A program made the position numbers and the translations under genes. 64,000 nt of DNA, taken from contig CAKSTL010000007.1 of assembly GCA_934500875.1 (NCBI GenBank), positions 62,001 to 126,000 on the forward strand, read 5' to 3'. Positions 34,436 through 43,595 of the stretch are shown here, one piece after another. Position 1 is the first letter of the stretch. Every line of letters starts with the position of its first letter. The notes under the pieces were generated by a model. That model worked only from the letters and a program-made list of their open reading frames with translations, did no database searches and was not told where the DNA came from. This DNA comes from an uncultured Clostridia bacterium (GTDB taxonomy: Bacteria; Bacillota; Clostridia; UMGS1810).

Positions 34436-36477
34436 CAGACAATCCTTTTAAATTCCTTTTCCAAGTCTTTTTTGCTCATTTTAATTTCAATGGGCCGTCC
34501 GTGAGGACAGGTATTGATATTTCCGAGCGTATAAACCTTTTCAACCAAATCCTCCATTTCTTTAACGGAAAGCGGAGTGTTGCCCTTTATTGCACGCTTG
34601 CACGCCATTGTATGAAGCGAGAGAAGCGACAAATCGGTTAAATCGGCGGTTTTCTTTTTATTAAGAATTTCTGCTATTTCGGTTATAAGTGCGCTCACGC
34701 TGCAGCCTTCGAGCACCGACGGAATTTTTCTTACCGCAACAACATTGCTGCCGAATTCGTCAACGTCAAAACCGAGACCGGCAAAAAACTCTTTGTTTTC
34801 CGCAACCGTTTCAAACAGCTGAGGAGTAAGGCTTACCGTTGCCGGAATGAGCATAAGCTGCGACGAAATGTTTTTTTCTTTATAATCTTTTGTAAACTCT
34901 TCAAAATACAGCCTTTCGTGCGCTGCGTGCTGGTCTATAATGTGCATTTCGCTGTCTCGCTCAACAATAATGTAGGTCGAAAAAATCTGACCGGCAATTC
35001 TGAAATCCACGCCTGCCTTAAGCGGCACGGCAGAAGTTTTTTCGCCTGCAGGCATATTTTCGGCGCCGCCGGGATTTTTAACGCCGATATCTTCGGCAAA
35101 CTCATTTTTTGCGGTATCTGCGGAATTTAACGCCTCCGCCTTTTCCTTTTCACGCTCCGAATCGAAGGTTTCGATATTTTTTGCAACCCTTACAAATTCG
35201 TCGTCGGCATAATATTTGCCCTCGTCCGCAATTTTCAGTTTTTCTTCCTTTTTATACAAATCGTCTATTGTAATTCTGCCTTTGTCATATTTTTCGGCAT
35301 ATATCTCGTTCTTTAAACCCTCCGTTTGGGGCAAAGGCTGAGGATTTTGCGTTTTATAGCTTTCTTTCGGCGCAACAAATGCGTCACGCAGAAAGTTTAT
35401 GTCAATCTGATTTGATTTTTTAATGCTTTCGGGAACGTCAAATTTCTTTTTTCCCTGTTTTTGCGCCCCGATTTTCATTTCGGGAATAACTTTTTTTCTC
35501 TCGAGCGCATTTTTTACCGCCCAGTATACCGCCTCAAAAATCTTTTTGTCGTCCGAAAAGCGAACCTCCATTTTTGTGGGATGCACGTTTACGTCAACAA
35601 ATGCGGGATTTACGTCTATTTTAAGCACCGCAAACGGAAATTTTCCAATCATAACGGTGTTTTTATACCCCTCCGAAAGAGCCGCCGACACAATTTTGCT
35701 CACAAAATTTCTGCCGTTTATGAAAAACGTCTGATACGCTCTTGTGTTGCGTGAAATCTGCGAATTGCCGATATATCCCGTCACACGTGCGTTTTCATCC
35801 TTATAATCAACCTCGATTACGTTGTTTATATAATCTTTTCCGTACACCGCAAAAACGGAATTTATAAGCTTTCCGTCGCCGGGCGACGAAATGTTTTTGG
35901 AGCGGCAAAGATATTTTATTGCAATATTGGGGTTTCCGAGAATAAATTTATTTATAACGTCGGTCACACAGGCAGTTTCGGCAGAGTCTTTTTTCAAAAA
36001 CTTCATTCTTGCCGGGGTGTTGAAAAAAAGGTCACGCACAATAACGGTTGTGCCGTTTGCGCATCCCGTTTCGCACGTTTGCGAAGCCTCGCCCCCCTTT
36101 ATCGAAAGAAAAGAGCCGAAGCCGCTGTTTTCGGTTTTTGTAAAAATTTCGGTATTCGACACCGCTGCAATGCTCGCAAGAGCCTCGCCGCGGAATCCGA
36201 GCGTCATAATTTTTGATAAATCGGTTTCTTCTTTTATTTTGCTTGTTGCGTGCGGCAAAAACGCCGTTTCAACGTCGTCCTTTTCAATTCCGCCGCCGTT
36301 GTCGGTAACACGTATATACGTCATACCGCCGTTTTTAATTTCAACCGTTATGCTTTTTGCGCCTGCGTCTATGGAATTTTCCACAAGCTCTTTAACCACC
36401 GAAGCCGGTCTTTCCACAACCTCGCCTGCCGAAATCATATTCGCAACCTCTTTTGACAAAACGTTAATTTTTCCCAT
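34435..36477 (-). CDS. mutL: DNA mismatch repair protein MutL
   Basis: A 680-residue GHKL ATPase that couples MutS recognition to strand removal. N-terminal motifs: AGEVVERPASVVKELVENSIDAGA, VTDNGGGI, ATSKI and GFRGEALASIA. A long disordered linker (residues about 340-490) leads to the C-terminal dimerisation/endonuclease domain with DQHAAHERLYFEEF and the CxH-type metal elements (ACKRAIKGN, CPHGRPIEI). These make it an active endonuclease-type MutL, as expected without MutH. Confidence 0.96.
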   Translation of the reverse strand: MGKINVLSKEVANMISAGEVVERPASVVKELVENSIDAGAKSITVEIKNGGMTYIRVTDNGGGIEKDDVETAFLPHATSKIKEETDLSKIMTLGFRGEALASIAAVSNTEIFTKTENSGFGSFLSIKGGEASQTCETGCANGTTVIVRDLFFNTPARMKFLKKDSAETACVTDVINKFILGNPNIAIKYLCRSKNISSPGDGKLINSVFAVYGKDYINNVIEVDYKDENARVTGYIGNSQISRNTRAYQTFFINGRNFVSKIVSAALSEGYKNTVMIGKFPFAVLKIDVNPAFVDVNVHPTKMEVRFSDDKKIFEAVYWAVKNALERKKVIPEMKIGAQKQGKKKFDVPESIKKSNQIDINFLRDAFVAPKESYKTQNPQPLPQTEGLKNEIYAEKYDKGRITIDDLYKKEEKLKIADEGKYYADDEFVRVAKNIETFDSEREKEKAEALNSADTAKNEFAEDIGVKNPGGAENMPAGEKTSAVPLKAGVDFRIAGQIFSTYIIVERDSEMHIIDQHAAHERLYFEEFTKDYKEKNISSQLMLIPATVSLTPQLFETVAENKEFFAGLGFDVDEFGSNVVAVRKIPSVLEGCSVSALITEIAEILNKKKTADLTDLSLLSLHTMACKRAIKGNTPLSVKEMEDLVEKVYTLGNINTCPHGRPIEIKMSKKDLEKEFKRIV

Positions 36478-36510
36478 AAACGCACCTCCTCGTATTATTC
36501 TTTTTTACTG

Positions 36511-39123
36511 TTATTTATCCGATTTTATCATTCTCTGAAGCTTGTAAATTTCATTCAGCGCCTCAATAGGCGTAAGAGTTGAAATGTTATAACCTCTTAT
36601 GGTATCGAAAACCTTTGATGCCAGGCTTTCGCTTTCTGTTTTTTCCTCATCAAAGCTGATGCTTTTGTGCTCTTTTGAAAACTCGCCCTTTTCAATATTT
36701 GAAAGAATTTCTTTTGCACGGCAAACCACATTTTCGGGTACACCCGCAAGATGCGCAACCTCAATTCCGAAGCTGTCGTCCGTGCCGCCTTTTACTATTT
36801 TGCGAAGAAAAGTTATATCGTTTCCGTGTTTTTTAACCGCTATGGAATAATTGTTAACACCGTCTATTTCATCTTCAAGCGCTATAAGCTCGTGATAATG
36901 CGTTGCAAACAGCGATTTTGCGCCGATTTTTTTCTTGTCGCTCAAATACTCCACAACAGCCCACGCAATTGAAAGCCCGTCAAACGTGCTTGTGCCTCTG
37001 CCTATTTCGTCAAGAATAAGAAGGCTTTTTTCGGTTGCGTTGTTAAGAATATTTGCAACCTCGGTCATTTCAACCATAAACGTGCTCTGCCCCGCCGCCA
37101 AATCGTCCGACGCACCGACACGGGTGAATATTTTGTCCACAATGCCTATGCGGCACTCGCTTGCCGGAACAAAGCTGCCTATCTGAGCCATTACGGTAAT
37201 CACCGCAGTCTGGCGCATATATGTTGATTTTCCTGCCATATTCGGACCGGTAATAATTGAAAATCTGTTTTTGTCGGTATCAAGATATGTATCGTTGGGC
37301 ACAAACATAGAATCCGTCAAAAACTTTTCAACAATCGGGTGTCTGCCGTTTTTTATGTCTATAACGTCGCCGTCATCCACCTTTGGCTTGACATATCCGC
37401 CGTCTTTTGCGGCTGCGGCAAACGAATTTAAAACATCCGTAACCGCAACAAGCCGTGCCTGAAGAAGAATTCTTTCCATATTGGAGCCGACTGCGTCCCT
37501 CACGGCGCAAAAATCGTTGTATTCAAGCGCAGCAACCCTTTCGTTTGCGCCGAGTATTCTGCTTTCAACCGTCTTAAGCTCCTCGGTGATATACCTTTCG
37601 CAGTTCACCAAAGTTTGCTTGCGGATATATCTGTCGGGCGCCTTGTCAATATTCGACTTCGTAATTTCAATATAATATCCGAAAACCTTGTTGTATGAAA
37701 TTTTAAGATTTTTAACGCCCGTTGCTTCTCTTTCTCTCGCCTCTATTTCGGCAATAATGCGCGCACCGTTGTTTACGGTGTCTTTTATTTCGTCAAGCTC
37801 TTTGTCAAAGCCCGGTCTTATCATTTTTCCTTCTCTTACGGTAAGAGGAGGCTCGTCCACAAAGGCGGAATTTATAAGAGAATACAAATCCTGCATTGCG
37901 TCAAGGTTTCTTGCAATATCCGAAAGAAGGTTTGTTTCAAAGCCCTCCGATATTTTTTTAATTTTCATAAGCCCCGAAAAGCTGTTTTTAAGTGCCACAA
38001 GCTCACGTGCGTTTACCGAGCCGTACACAACCTTTGACATAATTCTCTCGATATCGCCGATACTTTTTAAAACCTCGGTAAGAGAGGCGCTTATCGCAAC
38101 GTTATTATAAAAAAATTCAACTGCGTCAAGGCGCATATTAATTTCAGCCGAATTTAAAAGCGGCTGTTCAATCCATTTCCGCAAAAGCCTTGCACCCATA
38201 CTTGTGCCGGTTTTGTCAAGTATGCCAAGAAGCGAACCTTTTTTGCTTTTGTCACGCATTGTTTCGGTAAGCTCAAGGTTTCGTCTTGACGACAAATCAA
38301 TTTCCACAAACGAGGACGAATTGTAAACGCTCGCCTTTGAAATATTTGACAAATCAACTTTTTGCGTATCCGAAAGATATTTAAGAGCGCCGCCCGACGC
38401 ACGGAGAGCATACTCATTCTGCAAAAGATTCTGCGCCGAATCCGAAAACGCTCCGAATTTTTTATTTACCCGCTCGCCGCACTCGGATACGTCAAAATCG
38501 GTATCGGGCAGATAGCTTAAATAAAAATCGCATCGTTTTTTTAGATTTTCAAAAACCTTTGAAAATTTATATGCGCTTTGATTTACAATAATTTCGGCAG
38601 GCTTGTAGCACGCTATGACGTTTGCCATTTTACCCTCGGCAATATCCTGCTTTCCGTAGGTTGCAAAAAAATCGCCCGTCGAAACGTCGCAAAAGCATAT
38701 TCCGAAATTTTTATCATCGGTATAAATGCAGGCAAGAAAATTGTTTGAGCTTTCCGAAAGAGCCATATCAAGATTAGCCGTTCCGGGTGTTATAACCCTT
38801 ACAACCTCTCTTTTTACAATATCCTTTGCAAGATTGGGATCCTCCATCTGCTCGCAAATTGCAACCTTATAACCGCTTTTAACCAGCTTTGCAATATATG
38901 TCTGCACGCTGTGAAACGGCACGCCGCACATGGGCGCACGTTCCTTTTGTCCGCAGTTTCTGCCGGTAAGAGTAAGCTCCAAAACCTTTGAGGCAATTTT
39001 TGCGTCGTCAAAAAACATTTCGTAAAAATCGCCCAGCCTGAAAAACAAAAGACAGTCCTTATATTTTTCTTTAACCTGCAAATACTGCCTCATCATAGGC
39101 GTTACAGGACTTTTTGCACTCAT
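36511..39123 (-). CDS. mutS: DNA mismatch repair protein MutS
   Basis: An 870-residue mismatch sensor of the MutS1 type. The mismatch-reading Phe-X-Glu motif is in RLGDFYEMFFDDA. Walker A GPNMAGKST is near residue 625; the LLILDEIGRGTSTFDGLSIAWAVVEYL Walker B/signature and the ATHYHEL switch follow. The C-terminal helices end in KLQRM. It lies between ylbF and mutL. Standard length and layout. Confidence 0.97.
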   Translation of the reverse strand: MSAKSPVTPMMRQYLQVKEKYKDCLLFFRLGDFYEMFFDDAKIASKVLELTLTGRNCGQKERAPMCGVPFHSVQTYIAKLVKSGYKVAICEQMEDPNLAKDIVKREVVRVITPGTANLDMALSESSNNFLACIYTDDKNFGICFCDVSTGDFFATYGKQDIAEGKMANVIACYKPAEIIVNQSAYKFSKVFENLKKRCDFYLSYLPDTDFDVSECGERVNKKFGAFSDSAQNLLQNEYALRASGGALKYLSDTQKVDLSNISKASVYNSSSFVEIDLSSRRNLELTETMRDKSKKGSLLGILDKTGTSMGARLLRKWIEQPLLNSAEINMRLDAVEFFYNNVAISASLTEVLKSIGDIERIMSKVVYGSVNARELVALKNSFSGLMKIKKISEGFETNLLSDIARNLDAMQDLYSLINSAFVDEPPLTVREGKMIRPGFDKELDEIKDTVNNGARIIAEIEAREREATGVKNLKISYNKVFGYYIEITKSNIDKAPDRYIRKQTLVNCERYITEELKTVESRILGANERVAALEYNDFCAVRDAVGSNMERILLQARLVAVTDVLNSFAAAAKDGGYVKPKVDDGDVIDIKNGRHPIVEKFLTDSMFVPNDTYLDTDKNRFSIITGPNMAGKSTYMRQTAVITVMAQIGSFVPASECRIGIVDKIFTRVGASDDLAAGQSTFMVEMTEVANILNNATEKSLLILDEIGRGTSTFDGLSIAWAVVEYLSDKKKIGAKSLFATHYHELIALEDEIDGVNNYSIAVKKHGNDITFLRKIVKGGTDDSFGIEVAHLAGVPENVVCRAKEILSNIEKGEFSKEHKSISFDEEKTESESLASKVFDTIRGYNISTLTPIEALNEIYKLQRMIKSDK

Positions 39124-39149
39124 ATAAAGTTAACCTCTTTCAAAAAATT

Positions 39150-39545
39150 TTAGTGATGGCAGCCGCCGCAGGTTGAACAGCTTCCCGAGCAGCCGCCTTC
39201 GCTGTCCTTGCCCGAAACGTAATAGCCTAAAATTCCGTTTATTTTATTCATAAGATTTGAAAAATTCTGCTGTGCGTCAACATACGCCGCAATGGATTTG
39301 TTGTTCATAATTTTTTCAAAAGCCGCTTTCGCTTCGTTTTGAATAACCTCGAATTCCTCTTTTGTTATATCGGGGTTTGACGCTTTTTTAGTAAGATTTT
39401 CTCTTGTTGTGTGATATTCCATCATAAGCTCAACCGCTTCTTTATCGTCAAGCTGATTTGCCTCCGCAAGCTTATACGCTTTAAATTCCTCGCTCTCGGC
39501 AATCATAATTCCAAGCTCTTTTGCTTTGTCCATAATATCCTGCAT
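39150..39545 (-). CDS. ylbF: YlbF/YmcA-family regulator with cysteine-rich tail
   Basis: A 131-residue helical protein of the YlbF/YmcA family. In Bacillus YlbF, YmcA and YaaT form a complex with two [4Fe-4S] clusters that governs RNase Y-dependent mRNA maturation, competence, biofilm formation and sporulation. Residues from 1 to about 110 are helical; the tail carries four cysteines and two histidines (GGCSGSCSTCGGCHH), consistent with cluster binding. ATG at 39545 with GGAG six bases upstream; earlier in-frame starts overlap the structured leader. Confidence 0.88.
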   Translation of the reverse strand: MQDIMDKAKELGIMIAESEEFKAYKLAEANQLDDKEAVELMMEYHTTRENLTKKASNPDITKEEFEVIQNEAKAAFEKIMNNKSIAAYVDAQQNFSNLMNKINGILGYYVSGKDSEGGCSGSCSTCGGCHH

Positions 39546-39578
39546 AATAATCTCCATTCCGCCGCCCTGCGTCGGCAC

Positions 39579-39751
39579 AAATAATAATTAAAATCTCTTA
39601 TCGGCAGGGCAAGAAATGATAAGAGATTATTTCGCCCATGTGCGTTTCCCCAAACAAAGCGAGAAAAATTTCGCACGGGCATTTAATCTTGCCGGAGGCT
39701 TAACGTGAAAGTTTATTTCACGTTATTCTCCTTTGTAACATATATAAATTT
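39579..39751 (-). promoter_or_regulatory. Structured gap between miaB and ylbF, possible attenuator
   Basis: On the minus strand the order is: the palindrome AACGTGAAA / TTTCACGTT; a segment GGCAAGA; a stem GCCCGTGCG / CGCACATGGGC; then AATCTCTTATC / GATAAGAGATT followed by TTTTAATTATT. TCTTGCC in the loop of the last hairpin can pair with the earlier GGCAAGA, so a pseudoknot or a switch between two folds is possible. No known riboswitch class was recognised. Confidence 0.45.
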
Positions 39752-41161
39752 TTATACCAATTCACCCGAAAGTGACCAAGTATGCGATTTTGTGATTTTA
39801 ACCGTTATAATTTTGCCGGTTAAATCTTTGCTTCCTTTAAAATTGACAATTTTTCCGCCGTCCGTTCTTCCCGAAAGAAATTCGGGATTTGTTTTGCTCT
39901 CGCCTTCAACAAGAACGTCAAATTTTCTTCCTTCGTAAAGCTTGTTTTTTTCGGCTGAAATAATATTTTGAACTTCAAGCATTCTGTCAAAATTTTTCTT
40001 CTTTTCGTCTTTTGTAAGAACGTCAGCCATCTTTTCGGCAGGCGTTCCCTTTCTTTTTGAATATATAAACGAAAATACGCTGTCGTACCGCACCTTTTCT
40101 ATAACGTCCATTGTGTGCTCGAAATCGTCGTTATCCTCACCCGGAAAGCCCACTATAATGTCGGTTGTAAGGGTGATATCCGGAATTTTTTCTTTTACCT
40201 TTCTTATTTTTTCAAGGTATTCTTCTTTTGTGTATTTTCTGTTCATAATTTTAAGAATTTTGTTGCTGCCGCACTGAATGGGAAGGTGAAGCTGTTTGCA
40301 CACCTTTTTGTTTTCGCAAATTTCGTCTATAAGCTTGTCCGACAAATCTTTCGGATGACTTGTCATAAATCTTATGCGCTCAATGCCGTCAACTTTTGAA
40401 ACCTCTTTTAAAAGGTCGGGAAAGTCAATGTATCCTTCTATATCCTTGCCGTATGAATTTACGTTCTGCCCGAGAAGCATAATTTCTTTTACGCCTTTTT
40501 GCGAAAGATTTTCCGCCTCTTTTATTATATCCTCTTTTTTGCGGCTGCGCTCTCTTCCTCTTACATACGGAACAATGCAGTAGGTGCAGAAATTATTGCA
40601 GCCGTACATAACCGACACCCCTGCCGTAACGCTTCCGTCACGGTACACGGGAATATCCTCCGCAATTTTTCCGTCCGAATTTTTAAACTCTATAACACGC
40701 TCTTTCTTTTCCATTGCGTTATACAAAATTTCGGGAAAGCGGTAAAGCGAATGTGTGCCGAAAACAATATCGACGTGCTTGTAGCGCCTTTTTATCTGCT
40801 CCACAATATGCTCCTGCTGCATCATACATCCGCACACGCCTATGATAAGGTCGTTCTTTTCTCTTTTTAAAGCCTTTAAGGCGCCGATATTTCCGAAAAC
40901 CTTAAGCTCGGCATTTTCTCTTACCGCACAGGTGTTGTATATTATAACGTCCGCAATTTTTTTATCGTGCGTTTCTTCATATCCCATAGCGCAAAGCATA
41001 CCCATAAGATGCTGCGAATCGTTAACATTCTGCGCACAGCCGTAGGTTTCGACAAAAGCATACTTTTTTCTGCCTTCGTTTATATTTTTAACAAGGCGCA
41101 TAATGCGCTTTTGGTTTTCTGTTTCTTCTTTTTTTACAACAACGTCTTCTCTTTTTGACAT
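39752..41161 (-). CDS. miaB: tRNA methylthiotransferase MiaB
   Basis: A 469-residue enzyme that adds a methylthio group at C2 of i6A37. The N-terminal methylthiotransferase domain has FVETYGCAQNVNDSQ and the two further cluster cysteines in NTCAVRENAE and GVCGCMMQQ. The radical SAM motif is YGCNNFCTYCIVPYVRG. A TRAM domain forms the C-terminus. The ATG at 41161 has GGAGGAAG upstream; the longer open frame adds 43 residues of low plausibility. Its substrate is made by MiaA, encoded downstream in the same run. Confidence 0.95.
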   Translation of the reverse strand: MSKREDVVVKKEETENQKRIMRLVKNINEGRKKYAFVETYGCAQNVNDSQHLMGMLCAMGYEETHDKKIADVIIYNTCAVRENAELKVFGNIGALKALKREKNDLIIGVCGCMMQQEHIVEQIKRRYKHVDIVFGTHSLYRFPEILYNAMEKKERVIEFKNSDGKIAEDIPVYRDGSVTAGVSVMYGCNNFCTYCIVPYVRGRERSRKKEDIIKEAENLSQKGVKEIMLLGQNVNSYGKDIEGYIDFPDLLKEVSKVDGIERIRFMTSHPKDLSDKLIDEICENKKVCKQLHLPIQCGSNKILKIMNRKYTKEEYLEKIRKVKEKIPDITLTTDIIVGFPGEDNDDFEHTMDVIEKVRYDSVFSFIYSKRKGTPAEKMADVLTKDEKKKNFDRMLEVQNIISAEKNKLYEGRKFDVLVEGESKTNPEFLSGRTDGGKIVNFKGSKDLTGKIITVKITKSHTWSLSGELV

Positions 41162-41207
41162 TAAGGCTTCCTCCGCCGCAAAACATATGAATATTATAAT
41201 CCATATA

Positions 41208-41236
41208 ATTATATCACAAAACAAAAAATATGTAAA
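41208..41236 (-). promoter_or_regulatory. Promoter of the miaB-ylbF-mutSL-miaA-hfq run
   Basis: On the minus strand TTTACA (41236-41231) and TATAAT (41213-41208) are 17 bases apart, about 45 bases ahead of the miaB start. Confidence 0.75.
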
Positions 41237-41381
41237 CCGAAAAATAAAATTTTGAGCAAAAAAATTTACAAAATTTTTGCCTTTTCGCATTATTCTCTTT
41301 GTGCAAAACAGGAAAGATATAAAACATTTACAAACTTTTACACAAAAAACGGCAAAAAATTACAAAATTTTCAAAAAAGTC

Positions 41382-41410
41382 TTTACATTTTTATTTTTGT
41401 ATGCTATACT
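41382..41410 (+). promoter_or_regulatory. Promoter of the uraA-pyrR operon
   Basis: TTTACA at 41382-41387 and TATACT at 41405-41410 are 17 bases apart, just before the PyrR-binding hairpin. Confidence 0.75.
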
Positions 41411-41428
41411 CGTAAATTGTAGACAGGA

Positions 41429-41463
41429 TATCTTTAAATCCGATGCGGGACGTCGGCAAGATT
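41429..41463 (+). promoter_or_regulatory. PyrR-binding (anti-antiterminator) hairpin
   Basis: ATCTT (lower stem, with AAGAT), an unpaired TAAAT, then CCGA and TCGG around a loop, ending GGCAAGAT. This agrees with the conserved PyrR binding loop in Firmicutes pyr leaders (TTTAAA-T-CC ... GG-CAAGGAT form). With UMP bound, PyrR stabilises the hairpin and lets the downstream terminator form. Confidence 0.75.
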
Positions 41464-41488
41464 GACAATATTTTTTTACAGTGTTTTT

Positions 41489-41524
41489 GCCTTGTCCGAA
41501 TTATGCCTCGGGCAAGGCTTTTTT
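41489..41524 (+). terminator. Attenuator terminator before uraA
   Basis: GCCTTGTCCG and CGGGCAAGGC form a ten-base stem with one G-T pair, followed by TTTTTT. It lies between the PyrR hairpin and the permease gene, so it is a conditional terminator. Confidence 0.85.
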
Positions 41525-41576
41525 ATTTGAAATATCCTGTAAATTTTAAGCCTTAAAAGGGGAATGGAGATTTTTT

Positions 41577-42917
41577 ATGAAACTAATTTACGACGTTAAC
41601 GACAAGCCGAAGTTCGGTCAGCTTTTGATTTTCGCTTTCCAGCAGCTTCTGGCAATTCTTGCGGCTACAATCGCCGTTCCGTCAATTATCGGCAACGGAA
41701 TGTCGCAGTCGGCGGCGCTTTTCGGCGCAGGTATCGGCACAATAGTTTACCTTTTGTTTACAAAATTCAAAAGCCCTGTTTTTCTCGGCTCGTCCTTCGC
41801 ATTCTTAGGCTCTATGTTCGCAGCGTTTGCGGGCGCCGTTTCGGTTGAGGCAGGTCACGCAGGACTTATAATCGGCGCAATTTTTGCAGGTCTTGTATAT
41901 GTGATTATTGCAATCGTTGTAAAATTTGCCGGCGTAAAATGGATAGACAAGCTTATGCCCCCGGTTGTTATAGGACCTACGGTTGCAATTATCGGTCTTT
42001 CGCTTTCGGGAAACGCTATCGGCGACGTTCTTAAATTTGCTGAATTTGACGCAGCAAACTCGGTGTTTGCAATGAGCGCAAAAGGCTGGCTGGGTCTTAT
42101 CTGCGCACTTGTAACCCTTCTTACGGTAATGCTCTGCTCGGTATACGGCAAAAAAATGACAAAGCTTATCCCCTTTATTATAGGTATTCTTGCAGGATAT
42201 GCGGTTGCGGCAATTTTTACGCTTATAGGAATTAAAACAGGCAACGATACATTAAAAATTATCGACTTTTCGCTCTTTAACAATATGCAGTGGTACCCCG
42301 ATTTTACATTCTTTAAAGCAAGCAAAGGCTTTGCGGCTGTTAACTCAAAATACATAGCAACAATCGCAGTTGCATACATCCCGGTTGCATTCGTTGTTTT
42401 CGCAGAGCACATTGCAGACCACAAAAATCTTTCGAGCGTTATAAACAGAGAACTTCTTAAAGAGCCGGGACTTCACAGAACGCTCCTCGGCGACGGCGTA
42501 GGCTCGATTGCGGGCGCAGTGTTCGGCGGCTGCCCCAACACAACATACGGCGAATCGGTAGGCTGCGTGGCAATCACGGGAAATGCCTCGGTTGTTACCA
42601 TTCTTGTAACGGCGATAATGGCAATTCTTATTTCCTTCTTCGGCCCGTTTGTAACCTTCCTTGCAACAATTCCTTCGTGCGTAATGGGCGGTGTTTGCGT
42701 AACGCTCTACGGCTTTATCGCAGTAAGCGGTCTTAAAATGATTCAGGACGTTGACCTTAACGAAAACAACAACCTCTTTGTTGTTTCGATAATCCTTATC
42801 ACAGGTATCGGCGGTATGGCGCTTAAAATCGGTCAGGTTACACTCACTGAAATTGCATGCGCACTTATACTCGGAATAATCACAAACCTTATTCTGTCAA
42901 AAAAAGCGAGTGAATAA
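41577..42917 (+). CDS. uraA: Uracil permease (NCS2 family)
   Basis: A 446-residue transporter with about 12 to 14 membrane helices. The N-terminus IYDVNDKPKFGQLLIFAFQQLLAILAATI, the VPVAFVVFAEHIADH and GGCPNTTYGESVGCVAITG motifs place it among uracil-proton symporters rather than xanthine permeases. Regulation by PyrR-type attenuation in the leader and pyrR immediately downstream confirm pyrimidine uptake. ATG follows AGGGGAATGGAG. Confidence 0.94.
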   Translation: MKLIYDVNDKPKFGQLLIFAFQQLLAILAATIAVPSIIGNGMSQSAALFGAGIGTIVYLLFTKFKSPVFLGSSFAFLGSMFAAFAGAVSVEAGHAGLIIGAIFAGLVYVIIAIVVKFAGVKWIDKLMPPVVIGPTVAIIGLSLSGNAIGDVLKFAEFDAANSVFAMSAKGWLGLICALVTLLTVMLCSVYGKKMTKLIPFIIGILAGYAVAAIFTLIGIKTGNDTLKIIDFSLFNNMQWYPDFTFFKASKGFAAVNSKYIATIAVAYIPVAFVVFAEHIADHKNLSSVINRELLKEPGLHRTLLGDGVGSIAGAVFGGCPNTTYGESVGCVAITGNASVVTILVTAIMAILISFFGPFVTFLATIPSCVMGGVCVTLYGFIAVSGLKMIQDVDLNENNNLFVVSIILITGIGGMALKIGQVTLTEIACALILGIITNLILSKKASE

Positions 42918-42920
42918 TAT

Positions 42921-43457
42921 ATGAAATTCAAGTCCGAAATTCTCGACGCTACGGCGTTTAACAGGGCGATAAAACGCATTGCGCACCAGATTATCGAAAA
43001 AAACCCGAACGTGCAAAACATTGCGGTTATCGGCATAAAAACACGGGGCGTGCCGATAGCAAAGCGCCTTTCGCAAAGCATTTTTGAAATAGAAGGCATA
43101 AAACCTGATGTGGGGGTTTTGGATATAACGCTCTACCGTGACGATTTATCGCACATTTCGCCCGACCCGATTGTAAATTCAACGAGCGTGCCGTTTGACA
43201 TAAACGGAAAAACCGTTGTTCTTGCAGATGATGTAATATACACCGGAAGAACGGTAAGGGCGGCAATGGACGCAGTTATGAGTATCGGCAGACCGTCTAA
43301 AATAGAGCTTTTTGCAATGGTGGACAGAGGCCACAGAGAGCTTCCCATAAGGGCGGATTTTGTCGGCAAGAACGTTCCCACGTCACATTCCGAGGTAATA
43401 AAGGTTAACCTTTTTGAAACCGACGGAAAAGACAATATAGAAATATACGATATTTAA
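42921..43457 (+). CDS. pyrR: Pyrimidine operon regulator PyrR
   Basis: A 178-residue bifunctional protein: it binds pyr leader RNA when UMP is bound and also has weak uracil phosphoribosyltransferase activity. The PRPP-binding loop VVLADDVIYTGRTVRAAMDA is at residues about 93-112; TLYRDDLSHI and VDRGHRELPIRADFVGKNVPTS are PyrR-specific. It begins three bases after uraA and thus regulates its own transcript through the hairpin at 41429-41463. Confidence 0.95.
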   Translation: MKFKSEILDATAFNRAIKRIAHQIIEKNPNVQNIAVIGIKTRGVPIAKRLSQSIFEIEGIKPDVGVLDITLYRDDLSHISPDPIVNSTSVPFDINGKTVVLADDVIYTGRTVRAAMDAVMSIGRPSKIELFAMVDRGHRELPIRADFVGKNVPTSHSEVIKVNLFETDGKDNIEIYDI

Positions 43458-43464
43458 AACGTAG

Positions 43465-43505
43465 AAAGGATTTTTGCTTATTTGCTGCAAAAATCCTTTT
43501 TATTT
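43465..43505 (+). terminator. Terminator after pyrR
   Basis: AAAGGATTTTTGC and GCAAAAATCCTTT form a perfect 13-base stem with a nine-base loop, followed by TTTATTTTT. Confidence 0.9.
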
Positions 43506-43518
43506 TTAGTATTTTTAT

Positions 43519-43548
43519 TTGACATATGCGCATATATATTGTTATAAT
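43519..43548 (+). promoter_or_regulatory. Promoter of the SpoVB-like gene
   Basis: TTGACA at 43519-43524 and TATAAT at 43543-43548 are both perfect consensus boxes, 18 bases apart. A perfect sigma-A-type promoter argues for vegetative expression. Confidence 0.8.
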
Positions 43549-43595
43549 GTATTAGACAAGCACTACGATAAAAAAGGCGGGAGATGTGAAAAAAC

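Noticed and set aside
41162..41290. N-terminal 43-residue extension of MiaB with membrane-like residues
   Set aside because: The stretch covers the miaB promoter and lacks a ribosome site; the ATG at 41161 has GGAGGAAG.
41411..41463. Purine riboswitch ahead of the permease
   Set aside because: The conserved purine core sequences are absent, the hairpin fits PyrR binding, and pyrR follows the permease.
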